A DNA stretch of 64,000 bases from Diphasiastrum complanatum (taxonomy: Eukaryota > Streptophyta > Lycopodiopsida > Lycopodiales > Lycopodiaceae). Shown in pieces: positions 33,830-51,427 of the stretch. The notes below the pieces were generated by a model, which saw only the letters and a list, made by a program, of their open reading frames with translations, was not told where the DNA came from and did not search any database. Within the stretch, counting starts at the first letter, position 1. Every line of letters starts with the position of its first letter. A program made the position numbers and the translations under genes. The stretch spans positions 65,747,852 through 65,811,851 of the forward strand of contig CM055099.1 of NCBI GenBank assembly GCA_029204225.1, in the 5' to 3' direction.

Positions 33830-34385
33830 GAAATTCACCTGCAAGATTGATAGTACATTAGGTTGTTTAACACATAAAAATATTGAAATAACACATATTT
33901 ATACAAGTGGTTAAAAAAATATACAAACCTAATCGTAAAGCATATTTCGTACCTCATCGTTGAAGAGACCTCGAATAGAAAGTGGAAGTATGAATTGCAA
34001 CATCTTATGCCAATCATGCGATTTCAATCCACTTTATTTACCATCTTTGATAAATGATTTGCATAAAGAATGTGCATAGCCTGTTGGAGTTCTCATTCGT
34101 TTTATAACATGTTTAACATATGAGAGATGCCACGGCACGCTAGGTAGAATCTTATCTCCACCTTCGGTGTATTGAATCCAATAGTGTCTTTTCACATCGG
34201 CTGCTTGTAGATCTTTACGAGCTGCGGAGTTGTCTTTTATGCCAATGATGTGGTTCCATAAGGATTCACCGACTTTTTTGAATATGTGCATAGGATCCAA
34301 GAGATGGTTTATCAATAAATTCCTCCAATAGGGTAATCATCATCTTTCGTGTTTCTTTTCGTGTTTTAGGTATCACATTTTCTTT
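33830..34385 (-). pseudogene. DUF4218-like fragment (first part)
   Basis: The minus strand reads INHLLDPMHIFKKVGESLWN and later SGLKSHDWHKMLQFILPLSIRG (34040-33960), a hallmark of DUF4218 (SGLKSHD-H-LLQ-LLP-AIRG). Bases 33835-33930 repeat 32930-33010, so the duplication breakpoints lie within this gene. Confidence 0.8.
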
Positions 34386-34557
34386 CGGAAGTATTTTATG
34401 CAACAACCTAAAAAAAAGAGCAATGTGAGTTGTTAGAAAAAGAAAAAAAAATTAACTTTGTGTAAATACGCTATAAAGTACAATATTTGTCTTATGCGTT
34501 AAGTACCCGAATAATGATGTCACACTATGATCACTCCATTTGTATGTTGCTTGAAGG

Positions 34558-35354
34558 TATAGAATAAGAATTGACGTAGCTAGTCTCAAAATGGATGCTC
34601 CGGGATATAAAGGAGTGTCTGCCTCCTTGCGAAATAGAGTCTCATCTTCATCCATCTCAAATTATTCTTGATCTCCGTTTTTATTAGAAGATGCATGCAT
34701 ATCATCATTCTCATTTGTTTCAAAGTAAGATTCAAGCATGTTGTGCATTGCTTCATCGTGTTGCACCTCATCATCATAATCATTAGAATCAAGTTGATTA
34801 CTCTTTTTTCCAATTGTGTTTGCCTCTCCAATTTGTTTCATTCTTTGTTTTCTCATATCTATCAAAACTTGACGTTGATTGTAACTAAACACGAATGGAT
34901 CAACTCCGTGGAATGGCATTCGATTTATTGGCTACACACATTAAACAAATTCCATAAGTGACGTATATAGATTGACAAAGATTATAATACAAAACAATCA
35001 TATAACAAACCTCAACGTCTTCCAAATTCAATGGTTGACCTTCTTCTTTTCGTCCAAACTACCACAAATGATTTTCAACAATGCGTCTTTCACGCATCTT
35101 TTGTCCATCACACTTGAGGTATGTGCACCATATTTTATTTTGAAAATAATTTTTCTACGAGAAACAATAATCAAGTACATGTCACTTTAGCACAATAGTT
35201 TAAATTATAATAACAAAGTCTTTATGAACAAGAAAACATGCATGTTTATTACATACCCTGTTAACTTGAGTAGTGTCTTCATCGCTAGACTGATTTGAAT
35301 GTAATTCATCTCGTTGTGATAATTTGCAAATATGCACAAGTACAAAACACAAAT
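34558..35354 (-). repeat. Internal duplication, unit 2 (CACTA transposase N-terminus)
   Basis: The paired copy of 33042-33812. The frame continues further here (to about 34452 on the left) with YKWSDHSVTSLFGYL, matching the GWSDKSF-x-LLELL part of CACTA transposases. Confidence 0.75.
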
Positions 35355-36179
35355 AACATAAAATTATTGTATGATTATAATGTTTTTAATTTTTAGATAG
35401 TACTATTCTTATACGTTTTCGCTTATATGATTCTTTTGCATCTTGGTGCAGGCTCTAAATGCATATCTATCTCTTCTTTTGTTATCACAGATATGAAAGT
35501 CTCACTCCAATATGCATTAAAGTTCTATAGTCGATTTCCTTTTCTACTTCATTTCAATACATTAGGGTTTATTGTAAAGTATTGTATTTTATGAATGTAG
35601 TAATCATGTCGGGGTCATCTCATCATGCTGATTGTCCTATCACATAATGATAGATTTGCTTTCCTGATCATGTTGATTGTCCTGTCACATAACAGATTTG
35701 TTTTATTGATCTCATCATGTTGGTTGTCTTGTCACATAATGATAGATTTGCTTCTTGATCATGATCTTAGCTTGTTACTTGTTATTATCTACTTAGTTGC
35801 AATCTTAGTGTTTAGTTTAGTTTTGTTGTAGTAATTTACTGTAATTTTTCATACAGTTTTCAATGTTTTTTACATGGTTAGTTATTGTACCACTGGTATT
35901 GATGGCCAGTGGAAGTGGTGGACAATGTGGTTGGCATGACCAGTTGTCTAGTTCTTTTGGGGGGGCGCACTTCTGAGGGTTATAAACTTTGAAACACTAT
36001 GATCAGTTATATATTGCTCAAAATTGATTCGACCTCATTGCGACACTTAACCGTCAATGTATCGCCGCAGCTGTATCGTCATGGCCGACAGTCTTAGATA
36101 GTTTGAATTGGATGTCGTACGGTGATGTTTACAAATAAGTAACGTGTGGCTATGGATCTAATGATGCCCAGCGATGAAA
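35355..36179. repeat. No gene; three-copy minisatellite
   Basis: At about 35615-35765 a unit of about 50 bp (tgattgtcctatcacataatgatagatttgc) occurs three times with changes. Nothing else was seen up to the CACTA subterminal repeats. Confidence 0.6.
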
Positions 36180-36390
36180 AAAGTGTCATCGAAAGACATT
36201 TATTTGTCGCAAAACCATAGGTAAGTTTGTCGTTTTCGTCGCTGATATGTCGCTATAAATGTCTCCGGATGACGGTCCAGTCGCGACACTTAAAAAAGAC
36301 AATAGCGACATTTATAGGGACATTTATACAAATCGTATCTGTCGCTAAAATAGTCATAAACATCGCTATAAATGTCGCTATGTGTGATTG
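36180..36390. repeat. CACTA subterminal repeats
   Basis: At least five direct or inverted copies of gtcgctataaatgtc-like words within about 200 bp. These clusters bind the element's own protein in En/Spm-type transposons. Confidence 0.6.
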
Positions 36391-36394
36391 GTGT

Positions 36395-37492
36395 CTCTCC
36401 CCTCAACTCGATCCACAAGAGGAACATACCTTGGCAGCTGAAGCACCTTCAATAAGGCATAGGATCACTCCAAATGTGCCTAGCAAGGATATCATGATCT
36501 CCCAAGAGTTTGCAAAGAAGTTTCAACCAAAGGAGCAAGGCGGATACATTCTTCCGAACCTCGACGGCTGCAAAACCCATAAAGAAGCAGTCAAACTCCT
36601 TGATCCACAACTAGCATGGCGCCATCAACTGTTTCAACAGAGCAGAACCTCCATGGATGACAGTATCTCGACACGCCAGTCTATATAATCATCAATTCCT
36701 ACTATTATCCAATATATTGTCGAGAGCCGTTTGTTGACATGAAGGTTAAAAACAAGATTTATTGGCCCAAGCTGACAAGTGTGAATACCGGCAACTAGGC
36801 AGACGACATGATCACAAATTGTCGTGTCTTCTACCAGCAACATCATGGCAACCCCGATCATGATGTGCGATATTTTGAGAACAACTGAGGCCTGGTGGCA
36901 TCTTTGGCAGAGTTGCAAGGTTATTGGGATCAGGGACTCCCATTTATTACAGGGCAGCTCTCACTTCGGCGCTCCATGTTGATATGGTTGAGCTATGGAA
37001 AACCCATGACTTTCTACAGGGCATGCTCCATTACTATACCCGGAGGCCCTTCCTTGACAAATTACATTGGCAAATGATGGAAGAGATCAACAAGAACATC
37101 TGTCAAACTCGTCAACAACAATCCCACCTCCAAGGAACCCCAACAGATCCGGGACGAAAAAAGCTTCGATTGGTGTGTGTTGATTTGTTTTCATCCCTCA
37201 ATTCTATTTATGATTCCATGGAGTTCTATTTTTTATTTGTGTTTTATGGCTATATCAACATGAATGCTATGTCATTTTCTTGATTGTGGCTTTAGTTTCA
37301 TTATTATGGCTATTTGATTGGGTTTGGCACATGACACTACCAGAATCTATGTGGAAGAATGGCATCGCTGGAAAGAACTTGTTAGTGCACAATGCTTCCC
37401 AAATGATTCTGCATTGCCCTGAAACAATGTCGAATAATGCAAAAAGACAAAGGTTCCCTTAGAAATCCGTTGGCGCCCTTCAGAAATGCATC
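36395..37492 (+). pseudogene. Unrecognised coding remnant, left part, interrupted by element B
   Basis: Plus-strand text with several frame changes: a 36227-36688 frame ending in a charged region, then YYTRRPFLDKLHWQMMEEINKN around 37050-37100, then a frame to 37462. The sequence resumes at 44351 after element B, sharing the target duplication GCATC. The content resembles a gag-type retroelement protein, but the family could not be named. Confidence 0.35.
37488..37492. repeat. Target-site duplication of element B (outer left)
   Basis: GCATC, repeated at 44351-44355. It precedes the outermost LTR, not the LTR that adjoins the coding region. Confidence 0.8.
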
Positions 37493-38151
37493 TGTGAAAA
37501 GTACAGTACTAAGGACCATAAATGGATCTTTGAATGATCCACAAGGTGATTGTATGCTTGTTAAACAATCTATCAGAAACTAGTCATCAGAAGACAAGAT
37601 CTAGTTTAGCAGCTTGATAGGAAACAAGTAGAGACAATCAAAGCATTGATCAAATAGTCTAATCCAACTCCACACGTGTGGAAATAAGGCTGTAGTACGG
37701 CCTGTAGATAGTGTTTACAAAGTGCCAAAGCTAGGTTTCATTGGAAAAATAGAGTAATCACCATACAATGAGAGGAAACTTGAGTTTCTCCTTGAGGCTC
37801 CAAAAAGTTTCTATCTTCTCACTATGGAGAATGGAAATACATAGTAAAACACACTTCCTTTACAAAGTTAGGTGAAAATCCAGCATGTAATAAGGAAGTA
37901 GACTCCACTTTCTTGCCCTAATGTGAAAACCCTAGCCTAGATCCAAGAGTCATGCTTGGTAGGTGCATGGTAGGTACAAATCTCATCATAAATCATGGTC
38001 TAGATCCTACAAAGTAGGAATCACTACCAAATAGACACAACCACTCCTCTTGACTCGTGGTAACCTACTTTAGGTGTGTATGTACAAGTGGCACTTTGGC
38101 CATTCAAGTAACCAACATGGCTAGATTTGCAAATATACGCAATTTTTCACA
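37493..38151 (-). repeat. Outer left LTR of the element B composite (659 bp)
   Basis: Full-length relative to the solo LTR at 14473-15131, and lacking about 31 bp present in the 690-bp LTRs. The last 40 bases read like the B-prime family (aaatatacgc), so the LTR is a hybrid. It has CACACGTGTG at 37671-37680. Confidence 0.85.
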
Positions 38152-38365
38152 AAGAATGCATGTACTATACATATTTGCATATCACTTTAGATGTTGACAT
38201 TTGACTTATTATCTTTTACAAACATTTGGGCAAAGGATGGTTGTAACTATATTTGATAGAAATAATATCACTCTCGCTACCTTTACCCCTTCTGTTTCTG
38301 ATGCTTCTTTATCACCACACCCTTTAGTTTTTACTGATGATCTTGATGAGGATAGTGCCTCTCAA
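38152..38365 (-). pseudogene. Cysteine-rich gene 3' scrap and unknown spacer (copy iv)
   Basis: 38152-38258 matches the 3' end of the cysteine-rich gene on the minus strand. 38259-38365 is different sequence (Ser/Thr/Pro/Asp-rich on the plus strand) of unknown origin. The block separates two LTRs of the same family. Confidence 0.6.
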
Positions 38366-39055
38366 TGTGAAAAGTACAGTACTAAGGACCATAAATGGAT
38401 CTTTGAATGATCCACAAGGTGATTGTATGCTTGCTAAACAATCTATCAGAAACTAGTCATCAGAAAACAAGATCTAGTTTAGCAGCTTGATAGGAAACAA
38501 GTAGAGACAATCAAAGCATTGATCAAATAGTCTAATCCAACTCCACATGTGTGGAAATAAGGCTGTAGTACGGCCTGTAGACAGTGTTTACAAAGTGCCA
38601 AATCTGGGTTTCATTGAAAAATAGAGTAATCACCATACAATGAGAGGAAACTCGAGTTTCTCCTTGAGGCTCCAAAAAGTTTCTATCTTCTCACTATGGA
38701 GAATGGAAATACATAGTAAAACACACTTCCTTTACAAAGTTAGGTGAAAATCTAGCATGTAATAAGGAAGTAGACTCCACTTTCTTGCCCTAATGTGAAA
38801 ACCCTAGCCTAGATCCAAGAGTCATGCTTGGTAGGTGCATGGTAGGTACAAATCTCATCATAAATCATGGTCTAGATCATACAAAGTAGGAATCACTACC
38901 AAATAGACACAACCACTCCTCTTGACTCGTGGTAACCTACTTTAGGTGTGTATGTACAAGTGGCACTTTGGCCAATCAAGTAACCAACAAACAATATTGA
39001 CAAAATGTACAATATTCTACATGGCTAGATTTGCCAATGTAGGCAATTTTTCACA
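38366..39055 (-). repeat. 3' LTR of element B
   Basis: 690 bp, TGTGAAAA to TTTTCACA. The palindrome is changed to CACATGTG, a C-to-T change at a CpG. The polyprotein stop (39017-39019) is 37 bp inside it. Confidence 0.9.
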
Positions 39056-42000
39056 CTCCTCCTCAAATCTAGCCTTGGAGATCACAATGCTTTTATCACT
39101 AACTCCAATTGAAGATCTAAGCTTGACAAATGAATCTTTAGGTAAAGGTTTAGTAAACAAATCAGCCAAGCAACTTGATGATGGCACATGTTGGAGCTTG
39201 ATCTCTTTAGCTTGCACTTTTTTCCTCACGAAATGATGAGCAATTTCGATGTGTTTGCTCCTTGCATGGAATGTAGGATTAGTTGCAAGTGATTGGGCTG
39301 ATTGGTTGTCACAATAGATGATAGGGATCTCCTCCTCCATGACATGAAGCTCCACCAATAGCCTTTTGAGCCACAAGACCTCCATGCATGTTGATGTCAA
39401 GGCCTTGTATTCGGATTCTGTGGAAGATAGGGAGATGGTATCTTGCTTTTTAGAAAGCCATGATACTACTCCATCACATAGAAAGGTGGCAAAGGCACTT
39501 GTTGATCTTCTATCCACTTTGTCACCTTCAAAATCCGAGTCACTATAGGCTCTTAAGCCAAGATTAGTTCCTCTATACAAAATAACAAAATTCTTAGTGA
39601 ATGAAATGTATCTAAGAACTCTTTTGGCCATCTTCCAATGTGAAACTAGAGGACTTTGCATGAATTGGCTTAACTCTCCAACACTATAACTAAGATCAGG
39701 TCTAGTTATAGTTAAATAGATCAAGGAGCCAATAAGCCTTCTATATAATGTGATGTCCTCAAAGGATGCTTCATCACAGCCAATAGATGCTTTTACATGT
39801 TGCTCCATTGGTGTCTCAATGCCTTTACAATTCTTCATTCCAAATCTATCTAGGATGGATGTAGCATATTTAGATTGACAAATGAAGCTAAAATCACATC
39901 CTCTAATAACATCTATTCCAAGAATAAAGCTCAATAGGCCGAGATCTACCATCTTAAACTTTTTGCTAAAGCGATTTTTACATCTCTAATTCCATCTAGA
40001 TCATTACCACTCAAGATAATGTCATCTACATACAAAACAAGAATAATGATCATGCCATCATGAAAACTTATATACAATGATGGATCATAGGCACTCATTA
40101 CAAAATTGATGGAAATGAGAAAAGAGTTTAGCCTAGAGTACCATGCTCTAGGTGCTTGCTTGAGCCCATAAAGGCTCTTCTTCAAAAAACACACCTTTCC
40201 TTCATGCTTTGCCTTGATGAAGCCCTCGGGTTGCCTCATGTAGATCTCTTCCTCCAAATAACCATTGAGGAATGCATTTGTGAAGTCAAGTTGGAATAGC
40301 TCCCAATTGAAGGTTGTAGCAAGACTAATAATCAACCTGATAGTAACAAGCTTAGCCACAGGAGCAAAAGTCTCATCATAGTCAATGCCTTTGGTTTGTA
40401 AAAAACCTTTGGCAACAAGCCTAGCTTTATGCTTGCCTATTGATCCATCTTGATTATACTTCAATCTAAACACCCACTTGTAATCAAGAGGTTTCTTCCC
40501 TTGAGGAAGATCCACAAGATCCCAAGTATGATTCTCAAAAAGAGCATCATACTCTACTTGCATAGCATCCATCCAACTTTTAGACTTACAAGCATCTTCG
40601 TAGCATGTTGGCTCATCTAACATTGAAGTAAGAAAGATGTAAGATGCGAAAGATGATGAGCCTTCCCTTTGATCACCTTGACCATCATAGGTGAGCCTCA
40701 ATGGCTCGGATCTTGCCCTTGTAGATCTTCTTGGAGTTCTTGGAGTTCTTGGAGTTCTTGCATCTTGAGGTGGATCCTCAAGTTCTTCTTCACTTGGAAG
40801 CTCCTCCTCCATCCTAGCATGATCCTTGGCATCAAGATGATTAGTAGCATTATCATCCAAATCACAAGCATGTCCTTCATCAAAAATAACATCCCTACTC
40901 ACTATCACCTTGCTAGTGATGGGATTGAAGACTCTATAACCTTTGCTATTCTCACCATATCCCACAAAGATGCCTTTGATGGATGTTGCATCATCCTTCC
41001 TTCTCTTATCCAAGGATTGGTGTACATAGCAAGTGGATCCAAAAACTTTGAGATCTTTGAGATTGGACTTCTCTCCAAATAGAGCTTCAAATGGTGTGAT
41101 TCCTCCAATGGCTTGGTTTGGCAATCTATTGCACAAATAGTTAGCACAAGTTATTGCTTCACCCCAAAATGGTTGGGATAGAGAAGCATCTATCCTTAAG
41201 GCCTTAGCACACTCACAAAGAGATCTATTTCTTCTCTCACTCACTCCATTTTGTTGAGGGGTGTATGGACATGACAACTCCCTCTTTATGCCATTAGAAA
41301 TACAAAAGTCAATCAACCTATTGGAGACATATTCACCTCCATTATCACTCCTTAATACCTTAATCTTGGTACTAAGTTGATTTTCTACCAAAGTCTTGAA
41401 CTTTACAAAAGAATCAAACACCATTGATTTGCTAGACAAGAGGTACATCCAACAAAATCTAGAATAGCCATCAATGAAGATTACATAGTACTTGGCACCA
41501 CCATTAGACTCATGTGAAAAACTATGAACATCCGAATGGATGAATTCAAGAGGAGAGTTTGATCTTGATGTAGATCTTGAGAAGGGTAGCTTGTGAGCCT
41601 TTGAGAGGCTGCATGCTTCACATCTCTTCCCACACTTTGACAAATGCTTGGGGAGTCCAACTGCAAGCTCCTTTGTAGCCATAGATTCCATGGCTTTGTA
41701 GTTGGGGTGGCCCAACCTTTTGTGCCACAGTTCCACCTTTGATAGCTCCACCTTTGCCAAGTTAACACTCTCCACTGCAATATTAGCATCAAGCTTAAAC
41801 AATCTACCTTGCTTAAAGCCTTTGGCTATACATTCATCATTTCTAAGGATGGAACAAAATCCATGCTTAAATTGTACATCTAGGCCATTATCCATTAACT
41901 GGCCAACACTAAGCAAATTCTTGGTTAACTTAGGAACATAAAGAACATTATCTAGATTCATCCTTTTGGATGATCCCACATACAAGGGAATTGTTCCTAT

Positions 42001-43047
42001 TCCACTTATCTTACATTCTTGACTACTTGCAGTATAGATTGATCTATGTAAGTCATTGTAAGAAAGTAAGGTGGAGAATATGTCCTTTTGATATGTCATG
42101 TGGGAACTTGCCCCACTATCAATCCACCAAGAATCATTGGTGTTGCTCTTGGATGATGGTGGTTTGTTGGAAACCATCAAGGATGACTCTTCATCCTCTT
42201 CTTCCTCCTGATGTGCAATGTTGCTTTGTTTGCTCTCTTGTGCCTTCTTCTTCTTGAGACATTCTGATGCAAAATGTCCTTTCTTTCCACAAAAAAAACA
42301 TTTGTACTTGGACTTGTCTTTGATCTTGCCCTTTGAGCTTGAAGCCTCATCCTCCTCCTTGGTCTCCTTGAAGTGATTCTTCTTGCCATTGGTCTTCTTC
42401 TTGCTTTTGAATGAGAAATTAGCTTTCTCATCACCATCCTGCAGAGAAACAGCATTCATTCTTGCATTGGTATGCAACATCCTACACTCTTCAGCTACTA
42501 ATACACTGTGTAGCTTTTCTATAGTAGGCAAAGTGTCTTGGATTGCAAAGCTTTGGACCAAATTTGTAAAGCCACTCCCTAGACCATTTAGGACAATCTG
42601 AACAAGCTCACTATCTTGAATCTTCTCTCCAATGGAAGCTAACTCCCTATTAAGAGACTTAATTCTTAGCACATAATCTTGTGCATTCTCATCACTCCTC
42701 TTCATGCTTTGTAGAATCTGATTCCTGAGCATGAGAACCCTCGAAGTGTTACTAGACTCATAGATAGATTTTAAAGATTCCCAAGCCTCTTTAGCACTCT
42801 TACATGATGATACTTCCCTTAAAAGATCATTGCTTACATTCATCTTAATACAGTGAAGTGCAAGCCTAGACCTCTTCTTGTATCTCACTAATTCCTGTGC
42901 ACCTAGAGGTTCATCTTCATCATCTATTAGAAACTCATAAAGATCCTGGAGCACCATTAGTGACCCCATCCTCACTTTCCAAATAGCATAATTGGTAGAA
43001 TTTAACCTCTCACTAGTTTCTAGAAGGTAGGCTCCCACTGATCCCAT
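39017..43047 (-). pseudogene. Copia Gag-Pol polyprotein, element B, one frameshift
   Basis: Frame 1 (43047-39946, 1033 codons) has the gag domain, zinc knuckle CFFCGKKGHFASEC from residue 250, protease DSGASS (D310), integrase D506, D568, E604 (35-residue spacing) and RT with YVDD at 1006-1009. It then ends early. Frame 2 (39952-39017, 311 codons) holds the rest of RT and RNase H. The two overlap by a few bases; the break is explained by loss of one base in a T run at 39960-39964 (A run in the coding sense). Otherwise the protein looks complete. A programmed frameshift is unlikely, because copia polyproteins are usually one frame and A and C are uninterrupted here. The C-terminus extends 13 codons into the 3' LTR. 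Confidence 0.9.
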
Positions 43048-43648
43048 CTTACTAGCAAGATTCTACACACAAGATATAGATTTGTTTGGACCTGAAACTC
43101 ACAAAGGTTTCTAACTTGCAGTGTTTCACTCAAATGTTGACTTCTAATCCAACAGATGGATTTGTAATCACAGTTCTATCACTCCCTCACAAGCTGGAAT
43201 GAAGATAAGATGAGATGAAAACTACACTCAAGCAAATCTTGCCAATCTTGGCTATTCTTGGACAAAAACTGACTCTATCTCTCTCATTCACTTTGATGTA
43301 CTTTCAAGACCTGGTTTCCACTTTAAGAAGGTCTGAAATCAGCCTAGATTTTCATGAAAAACAAATTCAAAACTAATCAATGGCAAGTGATCTTGGTAGC
43401 TTATCCTAGGATTTGCACCAAAAATTACATCAAACTGACACCATATGAATTTTCTATGATCCAATGAATATGGGTTATTAAATGCTGGTTCAGAGATGCC
43501 CACACGTGTGTTTAATCCTGAAAAAGTTTGGGATCAAATCCCCTCACCAAAACCTGGATACCAGCTCGCCCTTCCAATACTAGCTTTTTACACCAAAACC
43601 TGCTAAAACTGGATTAGATTCAAACACAGATCAATGGCCTTGTACTTG
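43048..43648 (-). other. Leader of element B
   Basis: About 600 bp between gag start and primer-binding site, with no gene. It contains a CACACGTGTG copy at 43501-43510. Confidence 0.7.
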
Positions 43649-43660
43649 GCTCTGATACCA
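43649..43660 (-). promoter_or_regulatory. Primer-binding site of element B
   Basis: The minus strand reads TGGTATCAGAGC next to the 5' LTR. Confidence 0.93.
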
Positions 43661-44350
43661 TGTGAAAAGTACAGTACTAAGGACATAAATGGATCTTTGA
43701 ATGATCCACAAGGTGATTGTATGCTTGTTAAACAATCTATCAGAAACTAGTCATCAGAAAACAAGATCTAGTTTAGCAGCTTGATAGGAAACAAGTAGAG
43801 ACAATCAAAGCATTGATCAAATAGTCTAATCCAACTCTACACGTGTGGAAATAAGGCTGTAGTACGGCCTGTAGACAGTGTTTACAAAGTGCCAAAGCTG
43901 GGTTTCATTGGAAAAATAGAGTAATCACCATACAATGAGAGGAAACTCGTGTTTCTCCTTGAGGCTCCAAAAAGTTTCTATCTTCTCACTATGGAAAATG
44001 GAAATACATAGTAAAACACACTTCCTTTACAAAGTTAGGTGAAAATCCAGCATTTAATAAGGAAGTAGACTCCACTTTCTTGCCCTAATGTGAAAACCCT
44101 AGCCTAGATCCAAGAGTCATGCTTGGTAGGTGCATGGTAGGTACAAATCTCATCATAAATCATGGTCTAGATCCTACAAAGTAGGAATCACTACCAAATA
44201 GACACAACCACTCCTCTTGACTCGTGGTAACCTACTTTAGGTGTGTATGTACAAGTGGCACTTTGGCCATTCAAGTAACCAACAAACAATATTGACAAAA
44301 TGTACAATATTCTACATGGCTAGATTTGCCAATGTAGGCAATTTTTCACA
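43661..44350 (-). repeat. 5' LTR of element B
   Basis: 690 bp. It starts TGTGAAAA and ends TTTTCACA, and keeps an ACACGTGTGG form of the palindrome. GCATC follows at 44351. Confidence 0.92.
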
Positions 44351-44600
44351 GCATCTGCTAGGTCTTAGAAACATGACTGCAACCCCGAAAATGGTGACTT
44401 TGGCTATAAGTGCATTCAAAGAGAGAATTCGAAGGTACTTTGAATCAAATTTGTCTTGTCCTCACTTGAAGGAGGAGAAAATTTGAGGCTCGATGGGAGA
44501 GGTTCAAATTTATATAAAGATGAATCATCAATGGTAGCCCAATTAGTGCCTTTTGTGATTCAAATATCTTTGGGAGGCGACTAGCTAGATGAAATTCATG
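44351..44600 (+). pseudogene. Unrecognised coding remnant, right part
   Basis: The continuation of the host sequence broken by element B, beginning with the duplicated GCATC. Plus-strand text gives CNPENGDFGYKCIQREN in one frame. Family not recognised. Confidence 0.3.
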
Positions 44601-45682
44601 CACAATAATTGTTGTCCAGGAAAGATTCGAATGTGCCCTTAGAAACCAGACTTCTTGTTAACTTCCTTGAATTAGAACATTGGGGTTGTGCATGTGAGAC
44701 TTCAGAACAACCTTTTAACATGTGGTGCAAGGCTTTGAGTGTGCCTCTTAGACATGTAGCCTTCATAACATAAAGGAAACTCAAATAGAAAATGCCCCTC
44801 ACAACTAATATTCTACCTTTAGGCTATGCAGTCTAATCTTGTACATTAGTAAAGGTTAGAGCTTTAACATAATGTGGCTTAAAAACAACGACAAACCTTT
44901 AAGTTAATTCACATGAGCAAATAATCTTGTCGGTAAAGTCCAAAATGAATCGACTTCTCAAAGTTCTTTGAGAATGATCAACAACCTTAAATGTTATTAT
45001 TGGCTATAATCTTATCAAGACTTAAATGTGCTTAAACAAAGGCTAAATAGTGTAGCAAGTACTAGCATCATGGTTTATCATTGAAAAGTTCAAAAAAATT
45101 GTGAAAAGAGAAAATCGTGCCATCATAGACACAAAAAGGGCTCCGATTTGATTTCGTTGTCTATGCAAGTAGGGCTAAAAGTAGAGCTTTGATTATAGGA
45201 ATTAAAATGGTGGTTTTGGGTGTGTTTGATTCTAAAAGTGTTGTGAAAGATTTTTGAGAAATTGCTACACTTAATTGAGTTGTGTTGAAGGATATTTGGT
45301 GTGGTTGAGCATCAATTTGAGTTGGAAAGAGCAAATCATGGAAACATGTTTTGGAATTATGGAGCATAATTGAAAGGTTGTAGGAAATTGAGCATATTTT
45401 AAGAAGGATTTTTTAGAATCTCATGCTATGTGAACTGTCAATTGCAATACCAATGCTAGAAATCAAAAAACGATCAAACAACTTCTCCGTACACTTTTTA
45501 CTATTATTTTTTCTTCGGCAAAGATTTTTTACTATTTTCATCTACGAACACAGTGTTGTGAATAGAGAAACCTCATATTGGAAAGGTTTTTTGTCTATTC
45601 CTACAATCTTTCATGTTGGTTGCAATGGGTTCCCATGGCAGGTTCGGGCATGATCAGTGGGCTACCTATTTTTCACATGAAT
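44601..45682. other. No gene seen
   Basis: AT-rich, short frames only, no recognised domain or repeat. It ends where the segmental duplication begins. Confidence 0.4.
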
Positions 45683-50774
<5,092 letters not shown>

Positions 50775-51427
50775 TGTGAAAAACTCAGATCCAAAAGATG
50801 CTAAAGTTTCATAAAGATCTTGGCCATGGAAGTTATGCACATCTAGATTGAAAAAATGATAGAAATTGTGATGTTAAGCATACTAAACATCAACTAAACA
50901 TCAAAATCTGATCATAAGCTTCCACAAACAGAAACTTGCTGTCCCTGTCCGTACTTCAGAGCCTACAACCTGCATTTCACACGTGTGAAGCCATAGCAAC
51001 AAAGAAATCACAATTCTAGTGGCTAGAATGCAAGATATGAACAAAAAAGTGAGAGAGAAGAAGATGGACCTTCAAAGAGCATAACATTCATTCAATAGAA
51101 TGAAAATGAGATATGTACATACTCGTGGAGATGGCTATTTATAGCAGCCATAGTGCCTCTTGGCCACTTGTCTTATGATAGGCTAAAATTGGGGTCCAAT
51201 AGGATTCACCCATATACCTAGAAATTTGGTCAAATAGGAATGCACCAAATTATGAGCCAATAGAAGAGCTCCACACTCGACCTCCTCTAATTAATGTGAC
51301 CTCAAAAGTAGTGTACACATACTTTGGGCCTCTACATACATGTATGAACCTATCTCTAACTTTTATTTGGCCATAGGCCTACAAAATCTCAAGTTAGGAA
51401 AATACTACTAGTTGACAATTTTTCACA
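50775..51427 (-). repeat. 3' LTR of element C
   Basis: Contains TTCACACGTGTGAA at 50976-50989 and TATAAATAG (minus) at 51135-51143. The polyprotein stop lies inside it at 51423-51425. Confidence 0.92.

Larger units (their letters stand above)
31373..36390 (-). mobile_element. Broken CACTA (En/Spm-type) DNA transposon
   Basis: The minus strand carries, in order, transposase N-terminal text, a DUF4218-like region and a DUF4216-like region, the usual set around plant CACTA transposases. Its 5' side (36180-36390) has repeated gtcgctataaatgtc / gacatttatagcgac words, typical CACTA subterminal repeats. The catalytic core (tnp2 body) was not found, and a segment of about 770 bp is duplicated inside. 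Exact ends and terminal repeats were not found. Confidence 0.65.
38366..44350 (-). mobile_element. Ty1/copia retrotransposon, element B (5985 bp)
   Basis: 690-bp LTRs at 38366-39055 and 43661-44350, primer-binding site at 43649-43660, and a polyprotein broken by one frameshift. The LTRs differ at about a dozen positions by eye, so it is older than A and C. The bases flanking these two LTRs (ctcaa and gcatc) do not match; the matching duplication lies outside an extra LTR at 37493. Confidence 0.9.

Noticed and set aside
35615-35765. A CRISPR array
   Set aside because: The three units of about 50 bp are diverged tandem repeats without regular spacers, in a plant genome.
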